64,000 bases of DNA from Psychrobacillus glaciei (GTDB taxonomy: Bacteria > Bacillota > Bacilli > Bacillales_A > Planococcaceae). The DNA lies in contig NZ_CP031223.1 in NCBI RefSeq assembly GCF_008973485.1, positions 1,488,001 to 1,552,000 of the forward strand. The letters run 5' to 3'. The translations under genes were made by a program, and so were the position numbers. Under the pieces are notes generated by a model that ran no database searches, was not told where the DNA came from, and saw nothing but the letters and a program-made list of their open reading frames with translations. Positions 35,535-44,982 of this stretch are shown here, in pieces (the stretch's first letter is position 1; each line of letters starts with the position of its first letter).

Positions 35535-36797
35535 ATGATGGAGACGGCCATTGCGTTTATAATAATTTTTGGTAGCATTGTTTTTTTTCATGAACTAGGG
35601 CATTTTATCTTTGCGAAAAAAGCTGGAATTATGGTACGAGAGTTCGCAATTGGGATGGGCCCAAAAATTTTTGGAATGACAAAAGGAGAAACACTATATA
35701 CAATTCGATTATTACCAATAGGTGGATATGTACGAATGGCTGGAGAAGATATGGACTCCGTTGAACTTCAACCAGGGTTTCGTTTAGGTATACATGTAAA
35801 TAATGACAATGAAATAGATTTAATTGCTTTAAATCAAAATAAGCAATTCCCAGACATGCTTTTCTTAGAAGTAGAGAAAGCTGATTTAACAAACGAAATG
35901 TTCATCGAAGGGTACGATGAAGAGGAAAGTTTCGTTCGGTATAAAATAGCGAGAAACGCGAGAATAAATGAAAATGGCAATGAGACTTTTATCGCACCAT
36001 ATGATCGTCAATTTGGGTCTAAAACGGTTGGTCAAAGATCGATGGCTATATTTGCAGGTCCACTTTTTAACTTTATTTTAGCATTTTTCATCTTTTTAAT
36101 ATTAGGTTTACTACAAGGAGTTCCTACTTATGAACCAGTCATTACGACAGTAGTAGCAGATGGACCTGCTGCACAAGCAGGAATGAAAGATGGCGACTTG
36201 GTAACCAAAATTAATGGAAGCCCTATTTCAACTTGGGATGAATTGTCTGAAGAAGTAAAAGTTAGCCCTAATCAAAAAATGGGCTTTACGGTTGATCGTA
36301 AAGGAGAAACTTTAGAATTTTCGATGATTCCTAAAGAAGTAACTTCTGGAAAAGAAAAACTAGGGCAAATTGGTGTTCAATATGTAAGTCCGTTAGAAAA
36401 GAATCCGATTAAGGCTGTAGCTTTTGGTGCAGAGCAAACATATGATTGGACTAAGCGAATATTTACATTATTAGGTTCATTAATCACTGGTAAATTTTCA
36501 ATTGATGATTTATCAGGACCAGTAGGCATTTATAAAGCAACAGAAGAAGTTGCGCAATATGGTGTATTTAATTTAATGCATTGGGCAGCTATTTTAAGTA
36601 TTAACTTAGGGATTATGAATCTTTTACCACTACCAGCACTAGATGGTGGTCGTCTTTTATTTTTCTTGTTTGAAGCAGTTCGAGGAAAGCCGGTCGATAA
36701 GCAAAAAGAAGGTATGGTGCATTTTGTTGGTATCATGCTCTTGATGGTATTAATGGTTGTAGTAACCTGGAACGATATACAAAGGTTTTTCTTTTAG
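35535..36797 (+). CDS. rasP: Site-2 protease RasP (RseP family)
   Basis: RasP is an intramembrane zinc metalloprotease that cuts the anti-sigma factor RsiW and clears signal-peptide remnants and cell-division proteins. The 420-residue product has the zinc motif HELGH (H19, H23) in the first span. Its PDZ domain includes GPAAQAGMKDGDLVTKINGS. The third metal-ligand motif is LPLPALDGGRL in the last third. There are about four spans. The start is ATG 35535 or the adjacent ATG 35538, after AGGTGGGG. A terminator follows 15 bases after the stop. Confidence 0.96.
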   Translation: MMETAIAFIIIFGSIVFFHELGHFIFAKKAGIMVREFAIGMGPKIFGMTKGETLYTIRLLPIGGYVRMAGEDMDSVELQPGFRLGIHVNNDNEIDLIALNQNKQFPDMLFLEVEKADLTNEMFIEGYDEEESFVRYKIARNARINENGNETFIAPYDRQFGSKTVGQRSMAIFAGPLFNFILAFFIFLILGLLQGVPTYEPVITTVVADGPAAQAGMKDGDLVTKINGSPISTWDELSEEVKVSPNQKMGFTVDRKGETLEFSMIPKEVTSGKEKLGQIGVQYVSPLEKNPIKAVAFGAEQTYDWTKRIFTLLGSLITGKFSIDDLSGPVGIYKATEEVAQYGVFNLMHWAAILSINLGIMNLLPLPALDGGRLLFFLFEAVRGKPVDKQKEGMVHFVGIMLLMVLMVVVTWNDIQRFFF

Positions 36798-36811
36798 AGA
36801 AAAAACTACAA

Positions 36812-36850
36812 GAAGGGAAAGTTCGATATGCTGAACTTTCCTTTCTTTTT
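36812..36850 (+). terminator. Intrinsic terminator after rasP
   Basis: A 13-bp stem (36812-36824 with 36833-36845, one G-T) is followed by a T-rich tail. It marks the end of the uppS-cdsA-dxr-rasP unit. Confidence 0.9.
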
Positions 36851-36950
36851 CTGTTATACGTAGTAAGGGGAGCAAGTTTGTTGATTATCCAATTTCTTCT
36901 ATTTAATGAAAGGTGAGACTAGCATACAGTTTTATGTTTCAGTTCGCTTA

Positions 36951-37172
36951 TTAGAAATAGTGCGTCTTAGTGATCGCTGGGATTTCCGCTGCATGGCGGA
37001 CGCTTTCCGCCGGGTGAGCGATGAGCCTTCACCGCCGCTACGCGTACGTTGTGAAGTCTCATTTGCCCACAGAGGGTCGAAGGCTAGAAGCGCCACATCG
37101 TGTGGCAACACCTTCGTGACCAACATCCTGTTGGCCTCCGGTAGGAGTCGCCGCCCTTTCGCTCCAATCCAG
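36951..37172 (+). repeat. Copy A of GC-rich dispersed repeat (family 1)
   Basis: This 220-base GC-rich block opens TTAGAAATAGTGCGTCTTAG and includes GGGATTTCCGCT, GGCGGACGCTTTCCGC, GATGAGCC and GAGTCGCCGCC. It ends TTTCGCTCCAATCC. The same landmarks recur in inverted orientation at 37439-37588. Reading frames across it are not protein-like. It lies in the 890-base rasP-polC gap, which has no credible gene. Confidence 0.8.
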
Positions 37173-37299
37173 AAGAAACATATTAACTATTCAGTAGTAT
37201 TGCGCAAAGTTATCCACTCTACTAATCCGGATATTATCACCCAATATATAATGCGCAACATACGGAATATTTTCAATGGAGACATATAATTTAATGCAA

Positions 37300-37387
37300 A
37301 GTTAAGGCTTTATTAAGAGAAAGTAGTGGCATTCTCCCCGTGATTTGACTCGTCCAACCATTTATTGGATTTTATTTTAGATAATAT
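37300..37387 (+). repeat. Tail module of family 1 (approx. 21-bp degenerate units)
   Basis: AAGGCTTTATTAAGAGA is followed by units starting GTAGTGGCATTCTC and TTTGACTCGTCC. The segment ends CCATTTATTGGATTTTATT. The same start and the same end words appear at 54396-54512 downstream of the shortened copy D. Confidence 0.55.
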
Positions 37388-37438
37388 AGTTAAGTTTAAT
37401 AAGTGAATAGTAACACTGAATAGTTAGTGAATATGCTG

Positions 37439-37588
37439 GATTGCAACGGCAGGTGGCGACTCCGAAGGGATGAGGGAGACAGATGAGAAAGCACAAACGG
37501 CGCACATGCGACGGTGCTGGCTCATCGCTCCCCCCTCGGAAAGCGTCCACCTAGAGCGGAAATCCTGGCGGTCACTAAGACGCATTAT
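37439..37588 (-). repeat. Copy B of GC-rich dispersed repeat (family 1), inverted relative to copy A
   Basis: In reverse complement it reads GTGCGTCTTAGTGACCGCC, GGATTTCCGCT, GGACGCTTTCCG and GAGCGATGAGCC. It ends with GGAGTCGCCACC and GCAATCC. Copies A and B thus form a large imperfect inverted repeat around about 265 bases of A/T-rich DNA directly before polC. The 37589-37688 stretch after it is A/T-rich leader with a polC ribosome site. Confidence 0.8.
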
Positions 37589-37688
37589 ATAAAAAGTAAG
37601 ACAGAAAAATAATCGTACATCCACCTAAATGTATTAGTTGGAAAAAATATAATAATCAACAGTCGTTTAAAGGGAGAGACTTATTATA

Positions 37689-40600
37689 ATGCAAGATGGC
37701 AAAACAAGAATGCATATATTATTGCAACAACTCGATTTAATCGATGATTCCTTTGTGAAACATTTCGAAAATGCTTCCATCACGCGGTTTACGGTACATA
37801 AAAAGGGGAGACAATGGCATTTTCACATTAGGTGTTCGGCGATTCTTCCGATTAATGTTTATACAATATTAAGACAACGGCTAGAGGAGAAATTTACAGG
37901 CATTGCGAGCGTACTTTTAACAATAGATAGTGAAACCTCCACAATATCCGAAGAACAAATTAAAGAATATTGGCTTCCGGTAATGAAAGAATTAAGCGAC
38001 ATGGCCCCCCCCCTTAAAGATCGTTTGCTTCAACAACAACCAGAATGGAATGGGCAAACAATCCAACTTACGTGTGGACAGGAACTGGAACTGCGAACAT
38101 TTAAAAAGAAATATGTGGAGCTACTAGGAGATACTTACGTAAATTTTGGATTCCCAAAAATGGCTTTCGATTTTCGCTTAGTGGAAGATACACAAGCACT
38201 TGCAGAAGCACAACTCGCTTTTTTAGAACAACGCAAATTAGAAGAGGAAGAATTAGGGAAAAAAGCATTAGATGATTTACAGAAGAGAGAACAAAATCGA
38301 CAGGAAAATGGATCAGAAGGAGAGGCAGAAGGTCCATTCCAACTAGGTATCCCGCTTAAGAAAGAAGAGCCTATTTTAGAAATTCGCCAAATACAAGATG
38401 AAGAGCGTAGAGTGACCATCGAAGGGTTTGTATTCGATGTGGAAGTAAAAGAATTACGAAGTGGCAGATCTCTATTGACGGCAAAAGTGACTGATTACAC
38501 AGATTCTATACTTGTTAAAATGTTCTCGCGTGATAAAGAAGATGCACAGATGATGGGACGATTGAAAAAAGGAATGTGGATCAAGGTTCGAGGCTCTGTT
38601 CAAAATGATACGTTTGTGCGTGATTTAATCATAATGGCGCAAGATATGTCCGAGATAAATCCAGCGGTCCGACTAGATACAGCAAAGGAAAAACGAGTTG
38701 AATTGCATTTGCACTCACCAATGAGTCAGATGGATGCCGTATCATCAGTTTCTGCACTTGTTGCACAAGCAGCTAAATGGGGACATAAAGCAATAGCTAT
38801 TACAGACCACGCAAATGTTCAATCATTTCCCGAAGCATACGCAGCTGGGAAAAAGAATGGGATAAAGATTTTATATGGATTAGAAGCAAATCTCGTTCAT
38901 GATGGAGTCCCGATTGCTTATGATGAACAACGTATATTACTAGAAGATGCTACTTTTGTGGTGTTCGACGTAGAAACAACGGGTTTGTCTGCAACTTATG
39001 ACAAAATTATTGAGCTTGCTGCGGTAAAAATGTACAACGGAAACATTATTGAAAAGTTCGAGCGGTTTGTAAATCCTCACCATGCATTATCTGCTACAAC
39101 AATTGAACTTACTGGTATTACAGATGAAATGGTTCGCAATGCTCCTGAAATAGAAGAAGTCATAAAAGATTTTTATGACTTTATAGGAGATGGCATCATC
39201 GTTGCGCATAATGCTTCTTTTGATATGGGCTTTTTATATGAAGGATATCGAAGATGTGGCATTGACCATTTTACACACTCGGTAATTGACACATTAGAGC
39301 TTGCAAGATTTCTACATCCAGAGTTAAAAACACATCGTCTTGGTTCTCTATGTAAAAAGTTTAATATTGAGTTAACACAAGCGCACAGAGCAATCTTTGA
39401 CTGTGAAGCAACAGGATATTTATTAATGCATCTATTGAAGGAATCGGAGGAAAAAAATATCCAGTTCCACGATGATTTTAATAAACATATTGGGCAAGGT
39501 GATTCATACAAAAGGGCAAGACCCTCACACTGTACTATTTTAGCGGTCAATGAAGAGGGATTGAAAAACTTATTTAAATTAGTGTCGCTTTCACATATTT
39601 CTACTTTTTACAGAGTACCCAGAATTACACGATCTACCTTACAAAAACATCGTGCAGGTTTAATTATTGGTTCTGCTTGTGATAAAGGGGAAGTATTTGA
39701 AGGTTTAATGCAAAAACCGCTTGAACAAGTAGAAGAGATTGCAAAGTTTTATGATTACTTAGAAATTCAGCCTAAAGAAGTTTATTCTCACTTAATTGAA
39801 ATGGAACTTGTAAGGGATGAATGGAATCTAGAAGATATAATTCGAAAGATGATTAAAGTAGGAAAAAAACTAAACCTACCTGTAGTGGCAACAGGAAATG
39901 TTCATTACTTACATGAAAATGATGCGATTTTTAGAAAAATTTTAGTGAATTCTCAAGGTGGTGCAAATCCACTGAATCGACATGAGTTACCTAAAGTACA
40001 TTTCCGAACAACAAACGAAATGTTAGATGCTTTCTCATTCTTAGGCGAGGAATTAGCGAAAGAAATAGTTGTGACCAATCCTCAAAAAATTGCAGATTCC
40101 ATTCAGGATATAAAACCTATTAAAGATGATTTATATACGCCTAAAATTGAAGGTGCGGACGATGAAGTCCGTTCGTTAACTTACGCAAAAGGTAAAGAAA
40201 TATATGGAGAAGAGCTTCCAGAAATTGTGGAGGCGCGTATTGAAAAAGAATTAGCATCTATTATTGGACACGGATTTGCTGTTATTTACTTGATTTCCCA
40301 TAAGCTAGTAAAAAAATCACTAGATGATGGTTATTTAGTTGGGTCAAGGGGCTCAGTTGGTTCTTCATTGGTCGCAACGTTAACAGAGATTACGGAAGTT
40401 AATCCACTGCCTCCACATTATGTATGCCCAAATTGTAAGCACTCTGAGTTTTTTCTAGATGGTTCTGTAGGATCTGGGTTTGACTTGCCAAATAAAGACT
40501 GTGTCAAATGTGATACTCCCTATGTAAAAGACGGACAGGATATCCCTTTTGAAACTTTCCTTGGATTTAAGGGGGATAAAGTACCGGACATTGATTTGAA

Positions 40601-42005
40601 CTTTAGTGGTGAGTATCAACCAACTGCACATAATTATACAAAAGAGCTTTTTGGAGAAGATTATGTATTTCGAGCAGGAACAATTGGAACGGTAGCAGAA
40701 AAAACTGCATATGGTTATGTTAGAGGTTATACGAATGATAATAATTTAACACCACGCGGAGCAGAAATTGATCGGTTAGTGCAAGGATGTACTGGAGTTA
40801 AAAGGACAACTGGACAACATCCCGGCGGTATCATAGTTGTTCCTGATTATATGGATATTTTCGATTTTACGCCAATACAATTCCCAGCAGATGCGCAAGA
40901 TTCTGAATGGAAAACAACCCATTTTGATTTCCATTCGATTCATGATAATTTGTTGAAACTTGACATTCTAGGGCATGATGACCCGACTGTTATTCGAATG
41001 CTTCAAGATTTATCGGGAATTGACCCTAAAACAATTCCTACCGATGATCCAGAAGTGATGAAAATCTTTAGTGGAACTGAATCTCTAGGAGTTACCGAAG
41101 AACAAATTGATTGTAAAACAGGTACATTCGGAATACCTGAGTTTGGTACTCGTTTTGTACGTCAAATGTTAGAAGAAACAAAACCTTCTACATTTATGGA
41201 ACTTGTTCAAATTTCTGGCCTTTCCCATGGAACAGATGTATGGCTTGGAAATGCACAAGAACTTATCCAAAATGGGACATGTCAGTTGTCGGATGTTATT
41301 GGTTGTCGTGATGATATTATGGTTTATTTAATTTATCAAGGTCTTGACCCTTCGTTAGCATTCAAGATTATGGAATCTGTTCGAAAAGGAAAAGGATTAA
41401 CGCCAGAGTTTGAGGCGGAAATGAAAAAAGAAGGAGTACCAAATTGGTATATAGAATCCTGTAAAAAGATCAAATACATGTTTCCAAAAGCCCATGCGGC
41501 TGCTTATGTATTAATGGCGGTTCGTATTGCATATTTCAAGGTGCATTTTCCAATTCTATACTATGCAGCATATTTAACCGTGCGAGCATCCGACTTTGAT
41601 TTAATTTCCATGATTAATGGTTCTCAAACGATTCGTGCAAAATTGGAGGAAATTAATGCAAAAGGTCTAGATGCCTTACCAAAAGAAAAGAGTTTAGCTA
41701 CAGTATTAGAAATTGGTCTTGAGATGTCAGAACGTGGTATTAGAATGCAAAAAGTCGATTTATACAAATCAAATGCTAGTGAATTTATAATCGAAGGAAA
41801 TACGTTAATTCCCCCTTTTAATGCAATCCCGGGGTTAGGTACAAACGTAGCTTTTCAAATTGTCAAAGCCAGACTAGACGGAGAGTTTCTATCGAAAGAG
41901 GACTTGCAACAAAGAGGAAAAGTGTCGAAAACGATAATTGAATATATGGATCAAATGGGCTGTCTAGAAGGCCTTCCAGATGCCAATCAACTTTCATTGT
42001 TTTAG
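37689..42005 (+). CDS. polC: DNA polymerase III PolC, alpha subunit
   Basis: PolC is the replicative polymerase of low-GC Gram-positives, with built-in proofreading. The 1438-residue protein has an N-terminal domain, an OB fold (about residues 235-330) and a PHP domain ([16 protein letters not shown]). The inserted DnaQ-type exonuclease starts [17 protein letters not shown] (about 424) with [11 protein letters not shown]. It also has a zinc-binding segment (YVCPNCKH ... CVKC), the catalytic palm block [12 protein letters not shown] (about 965), and a C-terminal helix-hairpin-helix. The ATG is about 10 bases after AAAGGGAGAG. proS, which usually precedes it, is absent. Confidence 0.98.
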   Translation: MQDGKTRMHILLQQLDLIDDSFVKHFENASITRFTVHKKGRQWHFHIRCSAILPINVYTILRQRLEEKFTGIASVLLTIDSETSTISEEQIKEYWLPVMKELSDMAPPLKDRLLQQQPEWNGQTIQLTCGQELELRTFKKKYVELLGDTYVNFGFPKMAFDFRLVEDTQALAEAQLAFLEQRKLEEEELGKKALDDLQKREQNRQENGSEGEAEGPFQLGIPLKKEEPILEIRQIQDEERRVTIEGFVFDVEVKELRSGRSLLTAKVTDYTDSILVKMFSRDKEDAQMMGRLKKGMWIKVRGSVQNDTFVRDLIIMAQDMSEINPAVRLDTAKEKRVELHLHSPMSQMDAVSSVSALVAQAAKWGHKAIAITDHANVQSFPEAYAAGKKNGIKILYGLEANLVHDGVPIAYDEQRILLEDATFVVFDVETTGLSATYDKIIELAAVKMYNGNIIEKFERFVNPHHALSATTIELTGITDEMVRNAPEIEEVIKDFYDFIGDGIIVAHNASFDMGFLYEGYRRCGIDHFTHSVIDTLELARFLHPELKTHRLGSLCKKFNIELTQAHRAIFDCEATGYLLMHLLKESEEKNIQFHDDFNKHIGQGDSYKRARPSHCTILAVNEEGLKNLFKLVSLSHISTFYRVPRITRSTLQKHRAGLIIGSACDKGEVFEGLMQKPLEQVEEIAKFYDYLEIQPKEVYSHLIEMELVRDEWNLEDIIRKMIKVGKKLNLPVVATGNVHYLHENDAIFRKILVNSQGGANPLNRHELPKVHFRTTNEMLDAFSFLGEELAKEIVVTNPQKIADSIQDIKPIKDDLYTPKIEGADDEVRSLTYAKGKEIYGEELPEIVEARIEKELASIIGHGFAVIYLISHKLVKKSLDDGYLVGSRGSVGSSLVATLTEITEVNPLPPHYVCPNCKHSEFFLDGSVGSGFDLPNKDCVKCDTPYVKDGQDIPFETFLGFKGDKVPDIDLNFSGEYQPTAHNYTKELFGEDYVFRAGTIGTVAEKTAYGYVRGYTNDNNLTPRGAEIDRLVQGCTGVKRTTGQHPGGIIVVPDYMDIFDFTPIQFPADAQDSEWKTTHFDFHSIHDNLLKLDILGHDDPTVIRMLQDLSGIDPKTIPTDDPEVMKIFSGTESLGVTEEQIDCKTGTFGIPEFGTRFVRQMLEETKPSTFMELVQISGLSHGTDVWLGNAQELIQNGTCQLSDVIGCRDDIMVYLIYQGLDPSLAFKIMESVRKGKGLTPEFEAEMKKEGVPNWYIESCKKIKYMFPKAHAAAYVLMAVRIAYFKVHFPILYYAAYLTVRASDFDLISMINGSQTIRAKLEEINAKGLDALPKEKSLATVLEIGLEMSERGIRMQKVDLYKSNASEFIIEGNTLIPPFNAIPGLGTNVAFQIVKARLDGEFLSKEDLQQRGKVSKTIIEYMDQMGCLEGLPDANQLSLF

Positions 42006-42155
42006 CATAATTCCGGTAAAATCGGAAGTCAGGTTATTTTTGTAAATGAATAAAGCTGCAAGGTAAGTTCTAGATGTAGAGTGACTCTGGTTAGTGAATA
42101 AAAGTTGTGCTTTAAATCATACAAGTGCTTGATCTAGATAGTCTTTACTTGTACA

Positions 42156-42480
42156 GTCCACAATACAAATTAATCAGTTGGAGCATGATTAGATTAGGTG
42201 GTACTAGAGAAAAATAGTTAGCATCCATTTATAAAGAAGCGCTGAGCGGATGAAATTGCATCTTCGTCCGCTTTTAAAATAATTGGAAAGTATCTAATCT
42301 CTCATTAACCAAACCTTACTCACCTTGTCTTTACATAATTCAAGAGGGTAACGGACAAACATCCGCCACTAGATTACTCCAAGTTCCTTCGGTAATAGTG
42401 TAGCCACTGTTTCGTCCAAAGTACTCTGGAATAGGTAAGGATCAGATGCACTTAAAGATAGCTTGCGTTTTCCTTCTAAA
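42156..42480 (+). repeat. Copy 1 of dispersed element family 2, upstream of the nusA operon
   Basis: The polC-rimP gap (725 bases) holds no credible gene. Positions 42156-42480 match 58638-59000 nearly end to end (for example TAGGTGGTACTAGAGAAAAA, CCAAAGTACTCTGG, GCACTTAAAG). Inside is a hairpin, AGCGGATGAA with TTCGTCCGCT. The C-to-T change relative to copy 2 leaves a G-T pair, so pairing is kept. No ends typical of an insertion sequence and no transposase are present. 42006-42155 is A/T-rich with nothing recognisable. Confidence 0.75.
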
Positions 42481-42561
42481 AATAGAACAAGCCATAGCAA
42501 AATACGAGAAAAGATTTTCATTTGGGGTGTGCGTATAAAATCATCTGTGTTTCTTATTTAT

Positions 42562-42590
42562 TTGCAAGAAATTCAATCGTATGGTAATAT
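42562..42590 (+). promoter_or_regulatory. Promoter of the rimP-nusA-infB operon
   Basis: TTGCAA (42562-42567), a 17-bp spacer and TAATAT (42585-42590), with a TGG extension, form a good SigA promoter. It is about 140 bp before rimP and just upstream of a leader terminator. Confidence 0.75.
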
Positions 42591-42620
42591 AAAACTACCA
42601 ATGTTTCATAGTTCTGTGAC

Positions 42621-42650
42621 GAAAGAGTGGGATTTCCCGCTCTTTTCTGT
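42621..42650 (+). terminator. Leader terminator (attenuator) upstream of rimP
   Basis: GAAAGAGTGGG pairs with CCCGCTCTTTTC around a four-base loop and runs into TTTTCTGTTGTT. It lies between the operon promoter and rimP. In B. subtilis the equivalent leader is known to be a NusA-stimulated terminator used for autoregulation of nusA. The same role here is inferred from position. Confidence 0.7.
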
Positions 42651-42730
42651 TGTTATATAGGAATTATAAAAATTACACTCGTAGAAGTAATCTACATTTA
42701 TAGAAAATCATTATTGAGTAGGAGGCTTGT

Positions 42731-43210
42731 ATGACTAATATCACTAGTAAAATTGAAGAGCTTGTAACGCCGATTTTACAAGAGTTGAATTTAGAGCTTG
42801 TAGATATTGAATACGTAAAAGAAGGTCGCGATTGGTTTTTGAGAATCTATATTGATACATCAACAGGTGGTATAGATATTGAGCAATGTGCTCAAGTTAG
42901 TGAAAAACTAAGTGAAAAATTAGATGAAGTTGATCCAATCACGGAGAACTATTTCTTAGAAGTTTCCTCTCCAGGCGCTGAACGTCCATTGAAAAAAGAT
43001 GCAGACTTTCTACAAGCAATCGGGAAACATGTATATATTAAAACGTATGAACCTGTAAATGGTGCCAAAGAATTTGAAGGAACATTACTTTCTTATTCAG
43101 CAGAAGAAGGTGCTTTAATAGAAGTACGTGTGAAAACTAGAAGAATTAAAATTCAAATTGATAAAGAGAAAATTGCGCTTGCTCGTTTAGCGATTGATTT
43201 CTCTGCATAA
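42731..43210 (+). CDS. rimP: Ribosome maturation factor RimP
   Basis: RimP (YlxS) assists late 30S assembly. The 159-residue product has the N-terminal alpha/beta domain ([22 protein letters not shown]) and the signature [28 protein letters not shown] (in parts). An SH3-like C-terminal domain follows. The ATG has AGGAGGCTTGT upstream. It is the first gene of the classic rimP-nusA-rnpM-rplGA-infB-ylxP-rbfA operon. Confidence 0.96.
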   Translation: MTNITSKIEELVTPILQELNLELVDIEYVKEGRDWFLRIYIDTSTGGIDIEQCAQVSEKLSEKLDEVDPITENYFLEVSSPGAERPLKKDADFLQAIGKHVYIKTYEPVNGAKEFEGTLLSYSAEEGALIEVRVKTRRIKIQIDKEKIALARLAIDFSA

Positions 43211-43232
43211 TGTATATTAAGGAGTGATATCT

Positions 43233-44363
43233 ATGAGTAGTGATTTTTTAGATGCGCTTACTGCGCTTGAAAAACAAAAAGGGATTTCTAGAAATGTATT
43301 AATAGAAGCAATCGAAGCTGCATTAGTGACAGCATATAAAAGAAACTTTAACCAGGCTCAAAATGTTCGTGTAGATATCAATCTAGCTACAGGTACAATG
43401 CTTGTTTATTCAAGAAAAGATGTAGTGGAAGAAGTAACAGATGAACGTTTGCAAATCTCATTAGAGGATGCAAACATCATTAATCCACATTATGTTATCG
43501 GAGATGTTGTGGAGGAAGAAGTAACTCCACGTAACTTCGGCCGTATTGCAGCGCAAACTGCTAAACAAGTTGTGACACAAAGAGTACGTGAAGCGGAACG
43601 TGGTCTTATATATGAGGAATACGTTGACCGCGAAGACGACATTGTAAACGGAATTGTGGAGCGTTTAGATGCAAGGAATATTTACGTTGGCTTAGGTAAA
43701 GTAGAAGCAGTTTTACCTGTAAATGAACAGATTCAAACAGAAACTTATCGTCCTCATGATCGTATAAAAGTATATATTACGAAAGTAGAACGAACTACTC
43801 GTGGGCCTCAAGTTTTTGTATCTAGAACGCATCCAGGGTTACTTCGTCGATTGTTTGAAATGGAGGTTCCAGAAATATTCGAAGGAATCGTTGAAATAAA
43901 ATCAATTGCTCGAGAAGCAGGAGATCGCTCTAAAATTTCTGTGTTTGCACATAAAGAAGAAATAGATCCAGTTGGTTCGTGTGTAGGAGCAAAAGGAGCA
44001 AGGGTCCAAACAATAGTGAATGAATTAAACGGGGAAAAAATTGATATAGTAGAATGGTCTGAAGATCCAGTCGTTTTCGTTGCAAATGCATTAAGCCCTT
44101 CTAAAGTGTTAGATGTGCAAGTAAACGAAGATGAGAAATCTACAACAGTAGTTGTTCCAGATTATCAACTTTCATTAGCTATCGGTAAAAGAGGTCAAAA
44201 TGCTCGTCTTGCTGCTAAATTAACTGGATGGAAAATTGATATAAAGAGTGAAACAGATGCTAGAGAATTAGGGATTTATCCTAATGAAAATTCTCCTAAA
44301 GTTCTTTTGGTAAGCGCTGAAGATGAAATGGATGATTTCGACTTTTACAAAGACGAAGAGTAA
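43233..44363 (+). CDS. nusA: Transcription termination/antitermination factor NusA
   Basis: NusA binds RNA polymerase and stabilises pauses and intrinsic termination. The 376-residue product has the N-terminal domain (SSDFLDALTALEKQKGISRNV) and the S1 domain (NGIVERLDARNIYVGLGKVEAVLP). Two KH domains follow (GSCVGAKGARVQTIVNELNGEKI and LAIGKRGQNARLAAKLTGW, in parts). It lacks the extra acidic repeats of gammaproteobacteria, as is normal for Firmicutes. ATG 43233 has AAGGAGTGATATCT upstream; an in-frame ATA/ATC stretch before it is not used. Confidence 0.97.
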   Translation: MSSDFLDALTALEKQKGISRNVLIEAIEAALVTAYKRNFNQAQNVRVDINLATGTMLVYSRKDVVEEVTDERLQISLEDANIINPHYVIGDVVEEEVTPRNFGRIAAQTAKQVVTQRVREAERGLIYEEYVDREDDIVNGIVERLDARNIYVGLGKVEAVLPVNEQIQTETYRPHDRIKVYITKVERTTRGPQVFVSRTHPGLLRRLFEMEVPEIFEGIVEIKSIAREAGDRSKISVFAHKEEIDPVGSCVGAKGARVQTIVNELNGEKIDIVEWSEDPVVFVANALSPSKVLDVQVNEDEKSTTVVVPDYQLSLAIGKRGQNARLAAKLTGWKIDIKSETDARELGIYPNENSPKVLLVSAEDEMDDFDFYKDEE

Positions 44364-44382
44364 GCAAGGATGGTGAGTTTGG

Positions 44383-44661
44383 ATGGCTATTCAAAAGAAA
44401 ATTCCATTGCGTAAATGCGTTGCTACGGGAGAAATGTTCCCTAAGAAAGAGATGATTCGCATTGTTCGATCGAAAGAAGGCGAAGTCTCCGTAGACTTGA
44501 CTGGAAAAAAGCCGGGTAGAGGAGCATACGTTTCGAAAACGTTAAATGCGGTTGATAAAGCAAAAAAGAAAAACTCCTTAGGGAACCATTTAGAAGCAAC
44601 GATTCCACATGAAATATATGATGAGTTAATCGTCATAATCGAAAGAGAAAAACTAAAATGA
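44383..44661 (+). CDS. rnpM: RNase P modulator RnpM (YlxR)
   Basis: The 92-residue YlxR-family protein has the signature IPLRKCVATGEMFPKKEMIRIVR and the GRGAYVSK loop. YlxR was shown in B. subtilis to bind RNase P RNA and modulate its activity, hence RnpM. It is basic and small. The ATG is 19 bases after the nusA stop, with GGTGAG upstream. It overlaps rplGA by 4 bases. Confidence 0.92.
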   Translation: MAIQKKIPLRKCVATGEMFPKKEMIRIVRSKEGEVSVDLTGKKPGRGAYVSKTLNAVDKAKKKNSLGNHLEATIPHEIYDELIVIIEREKLK

Positions 44662-44978
44662 CAATTGAACAACAAATAACGCAGCTACTAGGACTTGCAA
44701 CTAGAGCAAGAAAAACAATTTCTGGGGAAGAACTGGTAGTAAAAGAAATTAGAAGCCAAAAAGCGAAGTTAGTTTTACTATCATCAGACGCTTCTAAAAA
44801 TACAGCTAAAAAAATTAATGATAAATGTGCATCTTTTAACGTTGAGCTGCATGTCTTTGGAGACCGGCACGATCTCGGACATGCGACGGGAAAAGAGGCC
44901 AGAGTGGCAATAGCCATTATGGATGACGGTTTCGCAAAAAAACTGTCCGGCCTTCTCAACGAATTTAACCGGGGGTGA
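44658..44978 (+). CDS. rplGA: L7Ae-family ribosomal/K-turn protein YlxQ
   Basis: The 106-residue L7Ae/L30e-like protein resembles YlxQ, a K-turn RNA-binding protein of unclear role. Typical parts are the glycine-rich start ([16 protein letters not shown]), [16 protein letters not shown] and a final [21 protein letters not shown]. Its start overlaps the rnpM stop (ATGA). The stop is 4 bases before the infB ATG, and GGGGGTGAG at its 3' end serves infB. Confidence 0.9.
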   Translation: MTIEQQITQLLGLATRARKTISGEELVVKEIRSQKAKLVLLSSDASKNTAKKINDKCASFNVELHVFGDRHDLGHATGKEARVAIAIMDDGFAKKLSGLLNEFNRG

Positions 44979-44982
44979 GCTA

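Noticed and set aside
36906-37289. Open frame of 127 codons in the rasP-polC gap
   Set aside because: It runs through repeat copy A, has unusual R/S/C-rich composition, no ribosome site and no family pattern. The minus frame at 37424-37624 across copy B is rejected on the same grounds.
42463-42660. Open frame of 65 codons before rimP
   Set aside because: It covers the end of repeat copy 1, the operon promoter and the leader terminator, and has no ribosome site.
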